Below are positions 1 to 8,505 of a DNA stretch of 64,000 nt, in pieces. The position numbers and the translations under genes were made by a program. The stretch comes from Chitinophaga sp. HK235 (GTDB lineage Bacteria > Bacteroidota > Bacteroidia > Chitinophagales > Chitinophagaceae), in contig NZ_CP073766.1 in NCBI RefSeq assembly GCF_018255755.1, positions 8,244,501-8,308,500 of the forward strand, given 5' to 3'. Below the pieces are notes generated by a model. It was not told the origin of the DNA. It worked only from the letters and a program-made list of their open reading frames with translations, and did not search any database. Each line of letters begins with the position of its first letter. Positions within the stretch are counted from its first letter, which is position 1.

Positions 1-112
1 TGGCGGTGCCCAGGCACTGAATGTTGGCGCCAGACTGAATGTAGGTGCTAACCAGACACCAGGCGTGTACAACTCTTTGTTACCGTTCCCGGTTACAGTA
101 AACTATAACTAA
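1..112 (+). CDS. DUF4402-type secreted protein, C-terminal end only
   Basis: The window opens inside a reading frame (codons start at base 2) that ends in TAA at 110-112. The visible 36 residues contain GGAQALNVGARLNVGANQ and end PFPVTVNYN. This Gly-rich strand followed by a short xVTVNYN strand is how DUF4402 proteins of Bacteroidota end; they are small secreted beta-sandwich proteins, often in surface or fimbria-like contexts. Start, signal peptide and most of the domain lie outside the window, so family assignment rests on this tail alone. A hairpin terminator follows. Confidence 0.6.
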   Translation, partial: GGAQALNVGARLNVGANQTPGVYNSLLPFPVTVNYN

Positions 113-130
113 GCAATTGTTGCGGTTGCT

Positions 131-174
131 AAAAAGGGGTAGCTCTGATTCTTCAGGGCACCCCTTTATCTTTT
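131..174 (+). terminator. Rho-independent terminator of the DUF4402 gene
   Basis: An 8-bp stem (AAAGGGGT at 133-140 pairing with ACCCCTTT at 160-167) closes a 19-nt loop and is followed by a T-rich tail. It lies 20 bases after the stop codon and could also serve the gene converging from the right. Confidence 0.6.
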
Positions 175-194
175 ATAGCTATGCTATTATTTAA

Positions 195-947
195 TTATAT
201 CGCTACTGCTTCCGGTAACTGTTTGCTGAGATATCCGATAAAGGTCCATATCTCCAGCACTTCATTGATTGGTACTTCAAATGTATCGTAGTTGCTGTTC
301 AGAGAACGCAACAGCAGGGTGCCCTGTTGTTTGATACGGTTGCTCACCAGCTTGAAGATAATATCTTCTTCTCCACCTTTGAGCACCAGCACGCAGGCGG
401 TGTTGTCTTTCAGGTAAGACCAGTCTTCCAGGTATTGCGCAATGATATGGCTGCCATCGGGGATGGGGTGCATGGAATCGCCGGAGATCGGGAACATGCG
501 GATGGTTTTGCCTCTGGGCAGTTCCGGTAAGGTGAACTTGGGCAGGCCGGCAATAAAATCCGGATCAGCAAAACCGCTGCGATAGCCAGCTTTGGCCTTT
601 GCCGGCACGTATTCCATGTTTTCTTCATTGCCGTTATCTACCGTGATAGGTAAAATACGTATATGCTTCCCTGTTAAATCTATTGTATTGCCGGCTTCCA
701 GTTCTGCCAGCTGTTCTTCTGTGGCCTGTTGCAGGTCTGTTTTTACAAAAGTATCCAGGTCAATCCGGAAGAAACCGGAGATCAGCACCAGGTCTTCCAG
801 GCGGGGATTACGCGTTTTGCCGCTTTCCTGCGCTGTGATCTTATTCCTGTTGATACCCAGCAAATCCGCCAGATGTTGCTGGGATATTTTCTTCCTAATA
901 CGTAATGTTCTCAGGTTCCCTGCCCAGAAAGTTGGCTGTTTCATCAT
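195..947 (-). CDS. XRE-family repressor with LexA-like S24 peptidase domain
   Basis: A 250-aa protein in two parts. Residues about 10-65 form a Cro/CI-type helix-turn-helix (ISQQHLADLLGINRNKI). Residues about 115-245 form an S24/LexA-like domain with the catalytic serine motif GDSMHP (Ser158) and a matching lysine, probably Lys199 (IIFKLV). An Ala-Gly pair at 120-121 sits where LexA-like proteins are self-cleaved. Such proteins bind DNA as dimers and are inactivated by autocleavage after DNA damage, or act as plain repressors. It converges on the DUF4402 gene and stands alone; no phage genes are nearby, so its target is unknown. The AT-rich upstream region (948-1038) should hold its promoter. 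Confidence 0.85.
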   Translation of the reverse strand: MMKQPTFWAGNLRTLRIRKKISQQHLADLLGINRNKITAQESGKTRNPRLEDLVLISGFFRIDLDTFVKTDLQQATEEQLAELEAGNTIDLTGKHIRILPITVDNGNEENMEYVPAKAKAGYRSGFADPDFIAGLPKFTLPELPRGKTIRMFPISGDSMHPIPDGSHIIAQYLEDWSYLKDNTACVLVLKGGEEDIIFKLVSNRIKQQGTLLLRSLNSNYDTFEVPINEVLEIWTFIGYLSKQLPEAVAI

Positions 948-1038
948 TCCGGTTATATTTGAAATAAATTATATCTATAACTAACGGCACAAATATAGGC
1001 AATTACGATTTACGAATTGTGTTTCAATTCCGAATTGA

Positions 1039-2160
1039 TTACCGGTGGTATCCTTTGCTGTTTAGTTCGGCGGCTGTGTAAGCAGCGTAGGGGGCTTCCT
1101 GTAGCGGATAGTCCCAGCAGCCCATGCGGTGAAATATTTCTCCACCGAAGCCACCTTTGAATTTATACAGACCGTACAGCGGATGCTGTGGGTCGGGTGA
1201 AGGGGAGATGCCGAAGAAATCGTACTCCGTACAGCCTTTACGTTTAGCCCGCCGCATGGCCTCCCATTGCAGCAGATAGGTACCCATAAAATTACGGTGG
1301 GTATCGGAAGAGGCGCCATAGAGGTAAGTGCCGCGGTGTCCAGACACGACAAGGAACATGGCGGCCAGTGGTATACCATCCACTTCAGCCAGCAGCATCT
1401 CCACATCGGCGGGAGAGGTGCTGTTATTGGCCCTGGCGGTGAGGATGGTCCGGAAGTAACTGATATTTTCCTGTACAATCCCGTTGCGGGCGCAGGTTTG
1501 CGCATACAGGTTGTACCAGGTGTCTATGTTTTCCAGCCCCGCAGCTTTTACCTGCACGCCTTTTCTCCGTGCCAGCTGTATATTATACCGCGTTTTGGTT
1601 TTCATCCTGTCAAGCAGCAGGGCTTCATCTTTCTGCAGGTCCATAAAGATGGTGTTGGAAGGCAGTATGTCGCTGTTGGCCTTCTTCAGGTTCCAGTTGC
1701 GGGTATTATAATTAAATCGCAGTTCCTGTATCTTTTTGGCCGGAGGGCCCATCCATGCACCATTTTCATCAAAATTCCCTTCATCGGCCGACCAGTGCGA
1801 CTGCCAGGCCAGGTCATAACGGAGCAGGATACACTGAGATGGCAGGAATGGCCGCAGGCTCTCGGAGAGCTCTTCCAGAAAAACGCCCTGGCACTCGGCG
1901 TCCGGCTCTGTTTCAGGGCCATAGGGCACATAAGCGATATAATGTTCATCATTGATCTGCCGCAGGATTACCAGTACATCGCTTTCTTCAAACCTATCCT
2001 GTTGTGCGCCGGCAAACAGTTCCTGTTGCGGCACTTTAAAATCAAACGCACAGGATGTCCATCCCTGGCGGCTTTTCACCTCAGACCAATAGGCTGTTTG
2101 TTGCAGAATAGCAGTTTTGTTTACCTGCCGGATCTCTTTTTTGCAAATGTCAATATACAT
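1039..2160 (-). CDS. FemA/FemX-like aminoacyltransferase (peptidoglycan bridge or GNAT-type)
   Basis: A 373-aa protein with the duplicated GNAT layout of the FemABX family. The N-terminal half carries the substrate-binding segment with a lipid II:glycyltransferase-like run (YNTRNWNLKKANSD). The C-terminal half has MKTKTRYNIQLARRKGV, GTYLYGASS and, near the end, GCTEYDFFGISP and LYGLYKFKGGFGGE, the usual FemX signatures. Family members transfer an amino acid from aminoacyl-tRNA to the lipid II stem peptide in the cytoplasm. Bacteroidota mostly have directly cross-linked peptidoglycan, so the real substrate may be different. The gene is monocistronic as far as visible, with a plain AT-rich leader. 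Confidence 0.8.
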   Translation of the reverse strand: MYIDICKKEIRQVNKTAILQQTAYWSEVKSRQGWTSCAFDFKVPQQELFAGAQQDRFEESDVLVILRQINDEHYIAYVPYGPETEPDAECQGVFLEELSESLRPFLPSQCILLRYDLAWQSHWSADEGNFDENGAWMGPPAKKIQELRFNYNTRNWNLKKANSDILPSNTIFMDLQKDEALLLDRMKTKTRYNIQLARRKGVQVKAAGLENIDTWYNLYAQTCARNGIVQENISYFRTILTARANNSTSPADVEMLLAEVDGIPLAAMFLVVSGHRGTYLYGASSDTHRNFMGTYLLQWEAMRRAKRKGCTEYDFFGISPSPDPQHPLYGLYKFKGGFGGEIFHRMGCWDYPLQEAPYAAYTAAELNSKGYHR

Positions 2161-2431
2161 TACTGATCATTTTATGATATAAAAAAAGAAGCGCTTCAAC
2201 TCCGGAAAGAAGTGAAACGTATAGGAAATAAGCTGATAAATGTGGGTTCCCCGGTGATTAACAGCCCGGGGCTTGTGTATGGAAGTCCTTGAAGTTGGAG
2301 ATGAAGTACAGCTTTTTGCAGAAGCAGAAGAAAGATATCTCTGCTGCTATACCCGCCACAGGAGTGGCCTGTGTGGGATGTGGGTGCGTTTTATATGACA
2401 AAAAGTGTAACAAGACGGGGCAAAGGTACAA
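2161..2431. other. Intergenic region without a gene
   Basis: No supported reading frame. It should carry the promoter of the FemX-like gene on the minus strand. A small CCCCGG/CCGGGG inverted repeat lies near 2253-2275. Nothing else is recognisable. Confidence 0.5.
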
Positions 2432-2475
2432 AATATACCCGGGCTGACCAGCTCTTTGGTCGGCCCGGGTATATT
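2432..2475 (-). terminator. Strong hairpin terminator of the serine hydrolase gene
   Basis: A long nearly perfect palindrome, AATATACCCGGGC pairing with GCCCGGGTATATT, with an inner TGACCA/TGGTC stem, directly follows the minus-strand stop codon at 2477-2479. Confidence 0.75.
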
Positions 2476-2476
2476 G

Positions 2477-3748
2477 TTAATCTGTTAATGCCTGATAGGT
2501 GGCTACTTTAAACTCTTCCCCGATGTTCCAGTAGGGAGAGAGGTATTCCTGCGTAAATATCAGTGCGATCAGGTCTTCCTGCGGATCTGCCCAGTAGTGG
2601 GTGTTGAAGGCGCCACCCCAGCCAAAGGTACCTTTGCTGAAAGGCATCAGGTAATCGTTTTCAGTTGTTTCCAGATTGAAGCCAGCAAGACTGAATTTGA
2701 AGTTTTCAGGTTGTGCGGGCATGGGAGAGGCGTTGACACCAGGTGCCAGCTGGTTGGTGAGCATCAGTTCTACTGTTTTAGGGCCGATGATGATTTTGTT
2801 TTTATACCGGCCTTTGTGCAGGTAGATGGAGAGAAATTTTGCATAATCGGCTGTGGTGGAGCTGAGTCCGGCGCCACCAGACAGGTAGGTGCCGTGCAGT
2901 TTGGGGAACAACGGATCTATCCCTTCATAGATAGGATGGGTGACAGGGACCATCTTGCCGTTCACGTCTTCATAGAGTGTCACCAGGCGGTCCTGTTTGC
3001 CAGTAGGCAGATGGAACCAGGTGTCCTGCATTTCCAATGGCTCAAAGACACGCTGGCGAAGGAATACGTCCAGCGGCTGACCACTCCATATTTCGATCAG
3101 GTATCCCAGTACATCGGTATTGAGGCCATAGGTGAAGGCCTGGCCGGGATCATGCTGTAAGGGCTGTTGCGCCAGCAGGTTGATTTTTGTTTTCAGGTCT
3201 GAGTTGGTAGTGCCGATACCACTGACAACGCCGGCTTTGGCATAGATGGCAGCCATTTGCGGATCGCTGAAAACGGCAGCATAGGCGATGCCGGAAGTAT
3301 GGCGCAGCAGGTCGCGGACGGTGATCTCACGGGTAGCCGAACGGGTGGTATAGCTGCTGTCCTGCGGATTGAAGGATACTTTTACACGGGGATGCCCGAA
3401 TGCCGGGATGTATTTGGACACCGGATCGTCGAGCAGGAATTTACCTTCTTCCCAAAGTATCATAACACCAAGGCTGGTAATGGCTTTGGTTTGTGAGGCG
3501 ATGCGGAAGATGTTGTCTGTATGCATCGTTTTTTTGGAAGTTACATCTGCATAGCCGAAGGCCTTGTTATAAACCACCTGGCCATGACGGATGATAAGCG
3601 CGGTGGCACCGGGAATATGCCCGGCCTGTATATGGCGATTAATGACAGCGTCGATACGGGCAGTGCGGGCAGGATCCAGTCCCTGCTGGGCATATGATGT
3701 AATGGCCAGGAGCATAACGGCTATTACGGAAAGGAAGTACTTTTTCAT
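2477..3748 (-). CDS. Secreted serine hydrolase, class C beta-lactamase/esterase fold
   Basis: A 423-aa protein with a Sec signal peptide (cut probably after SYA, residue 20). The catalytic SxxK motif is SQTK (Ser85, Lys88) inside FRIASQTKAITS. The second motif is the tyrosine in FTYGLNTDVLG (Tyr207), a variant seen in EstB-like esterases rather than in true beta-lactamases. The third motif region is FGWGGAFNTHYW near residue 380. This beta-lactamase-family fold (Pfam PF00144) includes periplasmic esterases and D-aminopeptidases; the substrate cannot be named from sequence. The gene is divergent from a LysR regulator, with 107 bases between them, so the LysR protein probably controls it. Confidence 0.85.
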   Translation of the reverse strand: MKKYFLSVIAVMLLAITSYAQQGLDPARTARIDAVINRHIQAGHIPGATALIIRHGQVVYNKAFGYADVTSKKTMHTDNIFRIASQTKAITSLGVMILWEEGKFLLDDPVSKYIPAFGHPRVKVSFNPQDSSYTTRSATREITVRDLLRHTSGIAYAAVFSDPQMAAIYAKAGVVSGIGTTNSDLKTKINLLAQQPLQHDPGQAFTYGLNTDVLGYLIEIWSGQPLDVFLRQRVFEPLEMQDTWFHLPTGKQDRLVTLYEDVNGKMVPVTHPIYEGIDPLFPKLHGTYLSGGAGLSSTTADYAKFLSIYLHKGRYKNKIIIGPKTVELMLTNQLAPGVNASPMPAQPENFKFSLAGFNLETTENDYLMPFSKGTFGWGGAFNTHYWADPQEDLIALIFTQEYLSPYWNIGEEFKVATYQALTD

Positions 3749-3825
3749 GTCAAATAGAATATTACTGTTTTACGAGGCAAAGGTGGATGTATTTTCGATA
3801 TAAGATAAATAGTATAAATTATACG

Positions 3826-3851
3826 TTGCTATAAATAAATTTATACTTTTG
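3826..3851 (+). promoter_or_regulatory. Bacteroidota-type promoter of the LysR gene, in a divergent control region
   Basis: TACTTTTG at 3844-3851 matches the TAnnTTTG -7 box, with a TTG at 3826-3828 as a weak -33 element. The ATG follows only 4 bases after the box, which predicts a leaderless or near-leaderless transcript. The surrounding AT-rich partly palindromic stretch (about 3808-3843) is a plausible LysR operator serving both divergent genes. Confidence 0.45.
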
Positions 3852-3855
3852 AAGT

Positions 3856-4743
3856 ATGATAAATTTTGAATGGTACCGCACCTTTAAGGCAATCTATCAA
3901 ACCGGGACCCTTACCGGTGCTGCGCAGGAGCTGTTTATTTCCCAGCCCAACGTGAGCCAGCACCTGGCCGCGCTGGAGGCTTATATATGTCATCCGTTGT
4001 TTGAGCGGCAGCCACGCCGCATGGTTCCTACTGACTATGGCAAGCTGCTATACACGCAGATCATAGAGGCGGTGGAGAGGCTTGAAAGTGTGGAAGCCGA
4101 TTTCCGTCATGCCTGCTCCCAACAGATGCCGCTGACCTGCATCGGCGCGCCCAAGGAGCTTTTCCAGACAGTGATCGCGCCTCGTGTCAGCGATGCCGAT
4201 GCCAGCTTCATTTTTGAGTTTGGGCCGGCGAAGACCATGCTGGAAAAAGTGATTAAGGGAGATATGTATTTCACGCTCTCCACTACTTCGGGCAATGAAA
4301 AAAACATTGTATACGAGCCGGTGATGGAAGAGCAGTTTATGCTGGTGGGCAGCCCCGGGCTTGATACGACTGCCTTTCAGAAGGCTCTCCGCAAAAAAGA
4401 TCTGGTGACTGCAGAGGCATGGCTATACGAACAACAGTGGTATACCTACAGCAGTGATCTGTCGGTGGTCCGGCGTTTCTGGCAGGAGAGCTTTCACAAG
4501 CGCCCTCTGATAAAACCCCGCGTGGTCATACCTGACTACGACGGTATTCTGAAAGCCCTCATCACTGGTAATGGCGTAACCATTGCAGCAGATTATATGG
4601 TCAAAGAACCTGTCCGGAAAAAGGAGCTGAAGTTATTATGGGAAGGAGGAGAGCCAGTCGTAAACACGATTTACCTGGTATATGATAAAACAAAGGTCAC
4701 TACCAGCCAGGTGGAGACGGTGAAGAAACTGTTGCATTTGTAA
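3856..4743 (+). CDS. LysR-family transcriptional regulator
   Basis: A 295-aa protein of normal LysR length. Residues 2-60 form the winged helix-turn-helix (FKAIYQTGTLTGAAQELFISQPNVSQHLAALE), and residues about 90-295 form the periplasmic-binding-protein-like effector domain. It is divergent from the secreted serine hydrolase at 2477-3748, the classic arrangement for a LysR regulator and its target. The effector is unknown. The -7 box lies almost on top of the start codon, so the message may be leaderless. Confidence 0.9.
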   Translation: MINFEWYRTFKAIYQTGTLTGAAQELFISQPNVSQHLAALEAYICHPLFERQPRRMVPTDYGKLLYTQIIEAVERLESVEADFRHACSQQMPLTCIGAPKELFQTVIAPRVSDADASFIFEFGPAKTMLEKVIKGDMYFTLSTTSGNEKNIVYEPVMEEQFMLVGSPGLDTTAFQKALRKKDLVTAEAWLYEQQWYTYSSDLSVVRRFWQESFHKRPLIKPRVVIPDYDGILKALITGNGVTIAADYMVKEPVRKKELKLLWEGGEPVVNTIYLVYDKTKVTTSQVETVKKLLHL

Positions 4744-4795
4744 GTCCTTATGGTTATTTTGTTTGAGGTACATCCGGTACTCATAAAATAATACT

Positions 4796-5863
4796 ATGAT
4801 CAGAAAGGCATGGCTAACGTTGGCGTATACACTATCCGGCGCCATGGCATTAGCCCAAAGCAATGCACAAAGGGCCGACCTGTTGCATGCAGCGGTCACC
4901 AGGTATCTGTTTGAACCGGCTACAGGCTTGTATATTCAAACCAGTGACCGCAACAAAAATCACAATGCCCATGCAGACCTGTGGGGGCTTTGTGCGTTGG
5001 TGCAGGCAGCTAATGAAATGGAGCGGCTGCATCCGGGTAAAAGTTATCTGCCACCCGTGGCGGCTGCGATACAACAATATTACGACCCGATTCCTCCTGC
5101 GCCAGGCTATGCTTCCTATGTGGTGAAAGAAAGGAGGGAAGACCGTTATTATGATGACAACCAGTGGATCGGTATTGCTTACCTCGATGTCTGGCAACGT
5201 ACCCGGCAATCTGTTTATCTTACCAGGGGAGAAGAGATTTACCGTTTTATGATGACGGGATATGATACGATCACTGGTGGCGGGCTCTATTGGAGAGAAG
5301 GAGATAAGACCACTAAAAATACCTGTTCCAACGGGCCTGGCATACTACTGGCATTGCAGTTGTACGAGGCCACACAGCGCAAACCCTATCTGGATACTGC
5401 ATTGCTGTTGTATAACTGGGTTAATCGTTATCTGCGGGATGAAGACGGTGTGTATTGGGATGCTATCAAGCCGCAGAAAAATAACCGGATCGATTCTGCA
5501 GCCTATACCTACAATACCGGCACCATGCTGGAAGCCAACGTAAAACTGTACCGTATTACACATCAGTTGCAGTATCTGAAGGAGGCACAACATATTGCAG
5601 CCGGTGGTTACCGCCGTTTTTACCGGGATGGCCTGTTTCGTTCTTCCTACTGGTTTAATGCTGTATTACTGAGGGGCTATCTGGCCTTGTATAAAGAAGA
5701 TGGCAACAGACAATATGTGGATGCCATGCAGGCTTATGCAGACCGGGTTTGGGAGCAGGACTGTGATAAAAACAATCATATGCTGGGAAAACGTCCGGAG
5801 AAGGAGTTGCTGGCCCAGGCAGGTATGATGGAGATATATGCGCGGCTGGCGCTGGTGAAATAA
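4796..5863 (+). CDS. Glycoside hydrolase family 76 protein (alpha-1,6-mannanase type)
   Basis: A 355-aa protein with a signal peptide (cut after ALA, residue 20) and an (alpha/alpha)6-barrel-type domain over the rest. The diagnostic GH76 motif YYDDNQWIGIAY is at residues 118-129; the paired aspartates (120, 121) are the nucleophile and acid/base. CSNGPGILLALQLYEAT and YTYNTGTMLEANVKLY are further GH76 blocks. GH76 enzymes are endo-alpha-1,6-mannanases used by Bacteroidota on fungal cell-wall mannan. There is no SusC/D pair nearby, so this is not a full utilisation locus. It follows the LysR gene by 52 bases on the same strand and may be co-transcribed. Confidence 0.88.
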   Translation: MIRKAWLTLAYTLSGAMALAQSNAQRADLLHAAVTRYLFEPATGLYIQTSDRNKNHNAHADLWGLCALVQAANEMERLHPGKSYLPPVAAAIQQYYDPIPPAPGYASYVVKERREDRYYDDNQWIGIAYLDVWQRTRQSVYLTRGEEIYRFMMTGYDTITGGGLYWREGDKTTKNTCSNGPGILLALQLYEATQRKPYLDTALLLYNWVNRYLRDEDGVYWDAIKPQKNNRIDSAAYTYNTGTMLEANVKLYRITHQLQYLKEAQHIAAGGYRRFYRDGLFRSSYWFNAVLLRGYLALYKEDGNRQYVDAMQAYADRVWEQDCDKNNHMLGKRPEKELLAQAGMMEIYARLALVK

Positions 5864-5864
5864 A

Positions 5865-5894
5865 AAACCGCGTTGGTGGATACCAACGCGGTTT
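5865..5894. terminator. Bidirectional terminator between convergent genes
   Basis: Perfect 13-bp stem, AAACCGCGTTGGT and ACCAACGCGGTTT, around a GGAT loop. It directly follows the GH76 stop and lies 20 bases from the minus-strand baeRF stop, so it can end both messages. Confidence 0.85.
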
Positions 5895-5914
5895 GCGCTG
5901 CAAAATGTGTATGA

Positions 5915-6967
5915 TTAAAATCTTGTGACGAGTGCGATGCCCTGGTATTCATTCAGGGTGTTTTCATCCAGGAAGATGACATTACCGCCTTTGATGAGTA
6001 CGGTGTCTATCACCGGCAGGGTGATATCCGTAGAGCCGTCGCCGTTACCCATGGTGATGGTCCCGTCTTCAATATATCCGAGCGGGAAATATGTTTTTTC
6101 CATGTATAACGTATCCGCCTGTCCGCTTTCGGCGGCTGTATATATATCGTTCAGCTCTACCAGCAGTTTCCGGGCGGATTGTGCCTGACTGATTTTTTCC
6201 AGGGCAGCTTCCTGTTTATTGGCGATATATTGCTGGATAAGGGGAAAGGTCACTTTAGCTATTTCCGCGTCGGAGGTATCATCAAAACTACCATGGTGTC
6301 TGGCGATCACAATATTTTTGATGTCCATGTTATCTTCATAAAATACCAGGTTTCTATCTTTCCCTAATAAAATTACAGGCAGGGGATTCGCTGCATAATA
6401 TTTTTTAAAACGTTTATCGGCTGTGTTAAAGAATTCTTTCAGGAGGTTGTCAATGACAAAGTCTTGCTGGAGCCGCATGGGATCTGTGGTGTAATAGCCG
6501 TTGCTGTAGGGGAAATCATCGTTTTGGATTTCGAGTTCTATTTTATCATTGAAAGCTTCCAGCAGTCTTATTTTCTGTTTGGATACAGCAATAATATAGT
6601 AGTGTTCGCTCTGCTGGATAGCTTTGAGCAGTGGGCGTATTTCGAAGCGGTCACTGATAACATACCGGTCTGTTGCAGGGATGGGCAGGCGGTAAACCTG
6701 TGCCATATCCGTATTGGCGAAGATGGCCAGTGTGTCCAGGTTATAGTTGTGGTTGATGGTGCTTTCCGCTTCTTTGATTCTATCGAGCACAGACCATACG
6801 ATCCGTTTATCGTATTGTTCGTACAGGTCTTTTTCTACCTGGGTGATCAGGTTTTTGAGATGGATGTTGTCCTGTTTGTTATCGGGGAAGGTGCGGTGGG
6901 TAGAAACGAGGATGGTTACTGCCGGCGCACCTATATATTGGCTTAGTTTGATCAGTTCTTGTCCCAT
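5915..6967 (-). CDS. baeRF-family (bacterial eRF1-like) protein
   Basis: A 350-aa cytoplasmic protein. The N-terminal half (GAPAVTILVSTHRTFPDNKQD, then DTLAIFANTDMAQVYRLP and SDRFEIRPLLKAIQQSEHYY) and the late segment around PVILLGKDRNLVFYED match the bacterial archaeo-eukaryotic release-factor-like (baeRF) families, which share the eRF1 domain 2 and 3 folds. No GGQ peptidyl-hydrolysis motif is visible. The role of baeRF proteins is unproven; ribosome-linked or stress roles have been proposed. It is followed downstream by the bidirectional hairpin and preceded by a TetR gene on the same strand, 108 bases away, so the two could be one unit. Confidence 0.65.
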   Translation of the reverse strand: MGQELIKLSQYIGAPAVTILVSTHRTFPDNKQDNIHLKNLITQVEKDLYEQYDKRIVWSVLDRIKEAESTINHNYNLDTLAIFANTDMAQVYRLPIPATDRYVISDRFEIRPLLKAIQQSEHYYIIAVSKQKIRLLEAFNDKIELEIQNDDFPYSNGYYTTDPMRLQQDFVIDNLLKEFFNTADKRFKKYYAANPLPVILLGKDRNLVFYEDNMDIKNIVIARHHGSFDDTSDAEIAKVTFPLIQQYIANKQEAALEKISQAQSARKLLVELNDIYTAAESGQADTLYMEKTYFPLGYIEDGTITMGNGDGSTDITLPVIDTVLIKGGNVIFLDENTLNEYQGIALVTRF

Positions 6968-7075
6968 AGTATCCTGTTTTATCTGGTGAAAACAATCTGC
7001 AACGTGTAAAGTTTATTGCGTCACCACACAAAGATGAATTGAAACAGGACAGGGAAAATGACAGGGATCAGTTGG

Positions 7076-7690
7076 TTACTGATCCTGGTCAGCCTGCTGC
7101 CGGCCTTTGGCTGTCAGGTAAGGATAGAACTGGTCGCAGAACACCTGACAGTAGTGGTGGACTGCTTTTTTGCCTTTGAGGTTTAGTTTTATTTCATTGT
7201 GGGAAAGCCAGAAGTCGCCCATAATATATATCTGTGTGATAAGATTTTTCCAGATGTGGTCGGGGATGTCATTGCGGAAGACGCCTTCTTTGATGAGTGC
7301 ATCAAACAGCAGGAGGAACTGTTCTTCGCGGGATTTATCCCAGCTGCTGTATACGGTTTTGATGGCTGGTAGGCGGCGGGTTACTTCCACGAAATGAAGG
7401 AAGATAAAGCGGTATTGCCAGATAAGTTCAAACAGTTGTTCTGTCCGGCTGCGGAAGTCGCTGAAGGTGATGGTGACAGGTTTTTCCTTTATGCCGATAA
7501 GGCGGGTAAAGCCGTCGTTCACCTCGTTGAACAGGACGAGGATGATATCATTGGTGTTTTTATAATGATACTGGAGGTTGCCGTGGCTGATGTCCAGTTC
7601 TTTTGCTATATGCCTGATGGTGATGGCATCTATGCCCTGTTCGTTGAACAATTTAAGGGCGGCGTTCCGTATTTTTTCTTTTGTGTCCAT
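7076..7690 (-). CDS. TetR-family transcriptional regulator
   Basis: A 204-aa protein. Residues 3-50 are a standard TetR helix-turn-helix (KEKIRNAALKLFNEQGIDA, then ISHGNLQYHYKN). The C-terminal helical ligand domain is unspecific. Such proteins repress a nearby gene until a small ligand binds. Candidates are the baeRF gene downstream (same strand) or the divergent CBM6-like gene at 7879; the upstream region 7691-7878 is very AT-rich. The target is unknown. Confidence 0.88.
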   Translation of the reverse strand: MDTKEKIRNAALKLFNEQGIDAITIRHIAKELDISHGNLQYHYKNTNDIILVLFNEVNDGFTRLIGIKEKPVTITFSDFRSRTEQLFELIWQYRFIFLHFVEVTRRLPAIKTVYSSWDKSREEQFLLLFDALIKEGVFRNDIPDHIWKNLITQIYIMGDFWLSHNEIKLNLKGKKAVHHYCQVFCDQFYPYLTAKGRQQADQDQ

Positions 7691-7878
7691 GGTATTAGTA
7701 CAAATGTACTATTTTTTGAAAAAATATATTGTTGATAGTATTTTATATAAAATGATGTTATCATTTTGATATAAATATTACATAATTCCTTAATTTTAAG
7801 TTTTATCATTAATTTTCGGAGGAAACCGCGGGGCGTTTTCATTCTGAGTTAAAAACAAACTATCCTATCCTATACTTT

Positions 7879-8283
7879 ATGAGGCTGTTGTTGTTCCTAT
7901 TTTTTGCCATGGTGCAGCTGACCGTTTATGGACAGGCAGCAGCGCCGACGGCTAAAAAAGGTAACCGAGCGACGGAGTTCCAGATGAAAGAGGGGAGTTA
8001 CCTGGCCTTTGCGCAGGTGAACCTTAGCATGGGAGAGATCGGCTTTCAGGTGGAAGTAGCCTGTGAGCACAAAAAAAGCGGGTCCAGGCTGGAATTCAGG
8101 ATAGACAAGCCCAAAGGCAAAATCATCGGCACCCTCGACATCCCCTATACCGGAGACAGCACCTACGCCCTGAAACTGACCGGCAACCTCCGACATGCAG
8201 AAGGTGTACATGATCTGTACCTGGTAGCCAAAGGAGGCGTGGCTTTCAGCGTTACCTCCTTCAGTTTTATCCACAATTATTAA
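7879..8283 (+). CDS. Small secreted CBM6-like carbohydrate-binding protein
   Basis: A 134-aa protein with a signal peptide (cut after VYG, about residue 18). The mature part is one jelly-roll domain: AFAQVNLSMGEIGFQVEVAC, LEFRIDKPKGKIIGTLDIP, YALKLTGNLRHAEGVHDLYLVAKGG and FSFI at the end are the usual family 6 CBM strands. In Bacteroidota such a domain is normally fused to a hydrolase; here it stands alone. It may bind surface or environmental polysaccharide. The tRNA-Leu promoter starts 40 bases after its stop. Confidence 0.7.
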   Translation: MRLLLFLFFAMVQLTVYGQAAAPTAKKGNRATEFQMKEGSYLAFAQVNLSMGEIGFQVEVACEHKKSGSRLEFRIDKPKGKIIGTLDIPYTGDSTYALKLTGNLRHAEGVHDLYLVAKGGVAFSVTSFSFIHNY

Positions 8284-8324
8284 TATATGCTTTCCCGTTA
8301 GTCTCGAAAAAAATTTACTTTTTG

Positions 8325-8355
8325 TTTGGAAAATAAATGGGAGTGCTTATCTTTG
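8325..8355 (+). promoter_or_regulatory. Promoter of tRNA-Leu
   Basis: TTTG at 8325-8328 and TATCTTTG at 8348-8355, separated by 19 bases, match the Bacteroidota TTTG-N19-TAnnTTTG consensus. The predicted start point is about 18 bases before the tRNA. Confidence 0.7.
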
Positions 8356-8379
8356 CGCTCCCTGATCACAATATCAGTT

Positions 8380-8466
8380 GCCCAGATGGCGAAATTGGTA
8401 GACGCACTGTGTTCAGGTCGCAGCGCCTGCAAGGGTGTGCTGGTTCGAATCCAGTTCTGGGCACCA
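8380..8466 (+). tRNA. tRNA-Leu (anticodon CAG), CCA encoded
   Basis: The acceptor stem GCCCAGA (8380-8386) pairs with TCTGGGC (8456-8462), followed by discriminator A and an encoded CCA (8464-8466). The anticodon stem CTGTG/CGCAG encloses TTCAGGT, giving anticodon CAG. A long variable arm (GCCTGCAAGGGTGT) marks the leucine class, and the T arm contains GGTTCGAATCC. The 3' end is the insertion point of the accessory island to the right. Confidence 0.95.
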
Positions 8467-8471
8467 TAGTG

Positions 8472-8505
8472 GAAAGGTCGGAAGAAATTTCGACCTTTTC
8501 TTTTT
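8472..8505 (+). terminator. Terminator of tRNA-Leu
   Basis: AAAGGTCGGAA pairs with TTTCGACCTTT (one G-T wobble) and is followed by a T-run starting at 8497. It lies 6 bases after CCA. Confidence 0.7.

Noticed and set aside
195..947. S24 repressor as evidence of a prophage
   Set aside because: No phage structural, integrase or lysis genes adjoin it.
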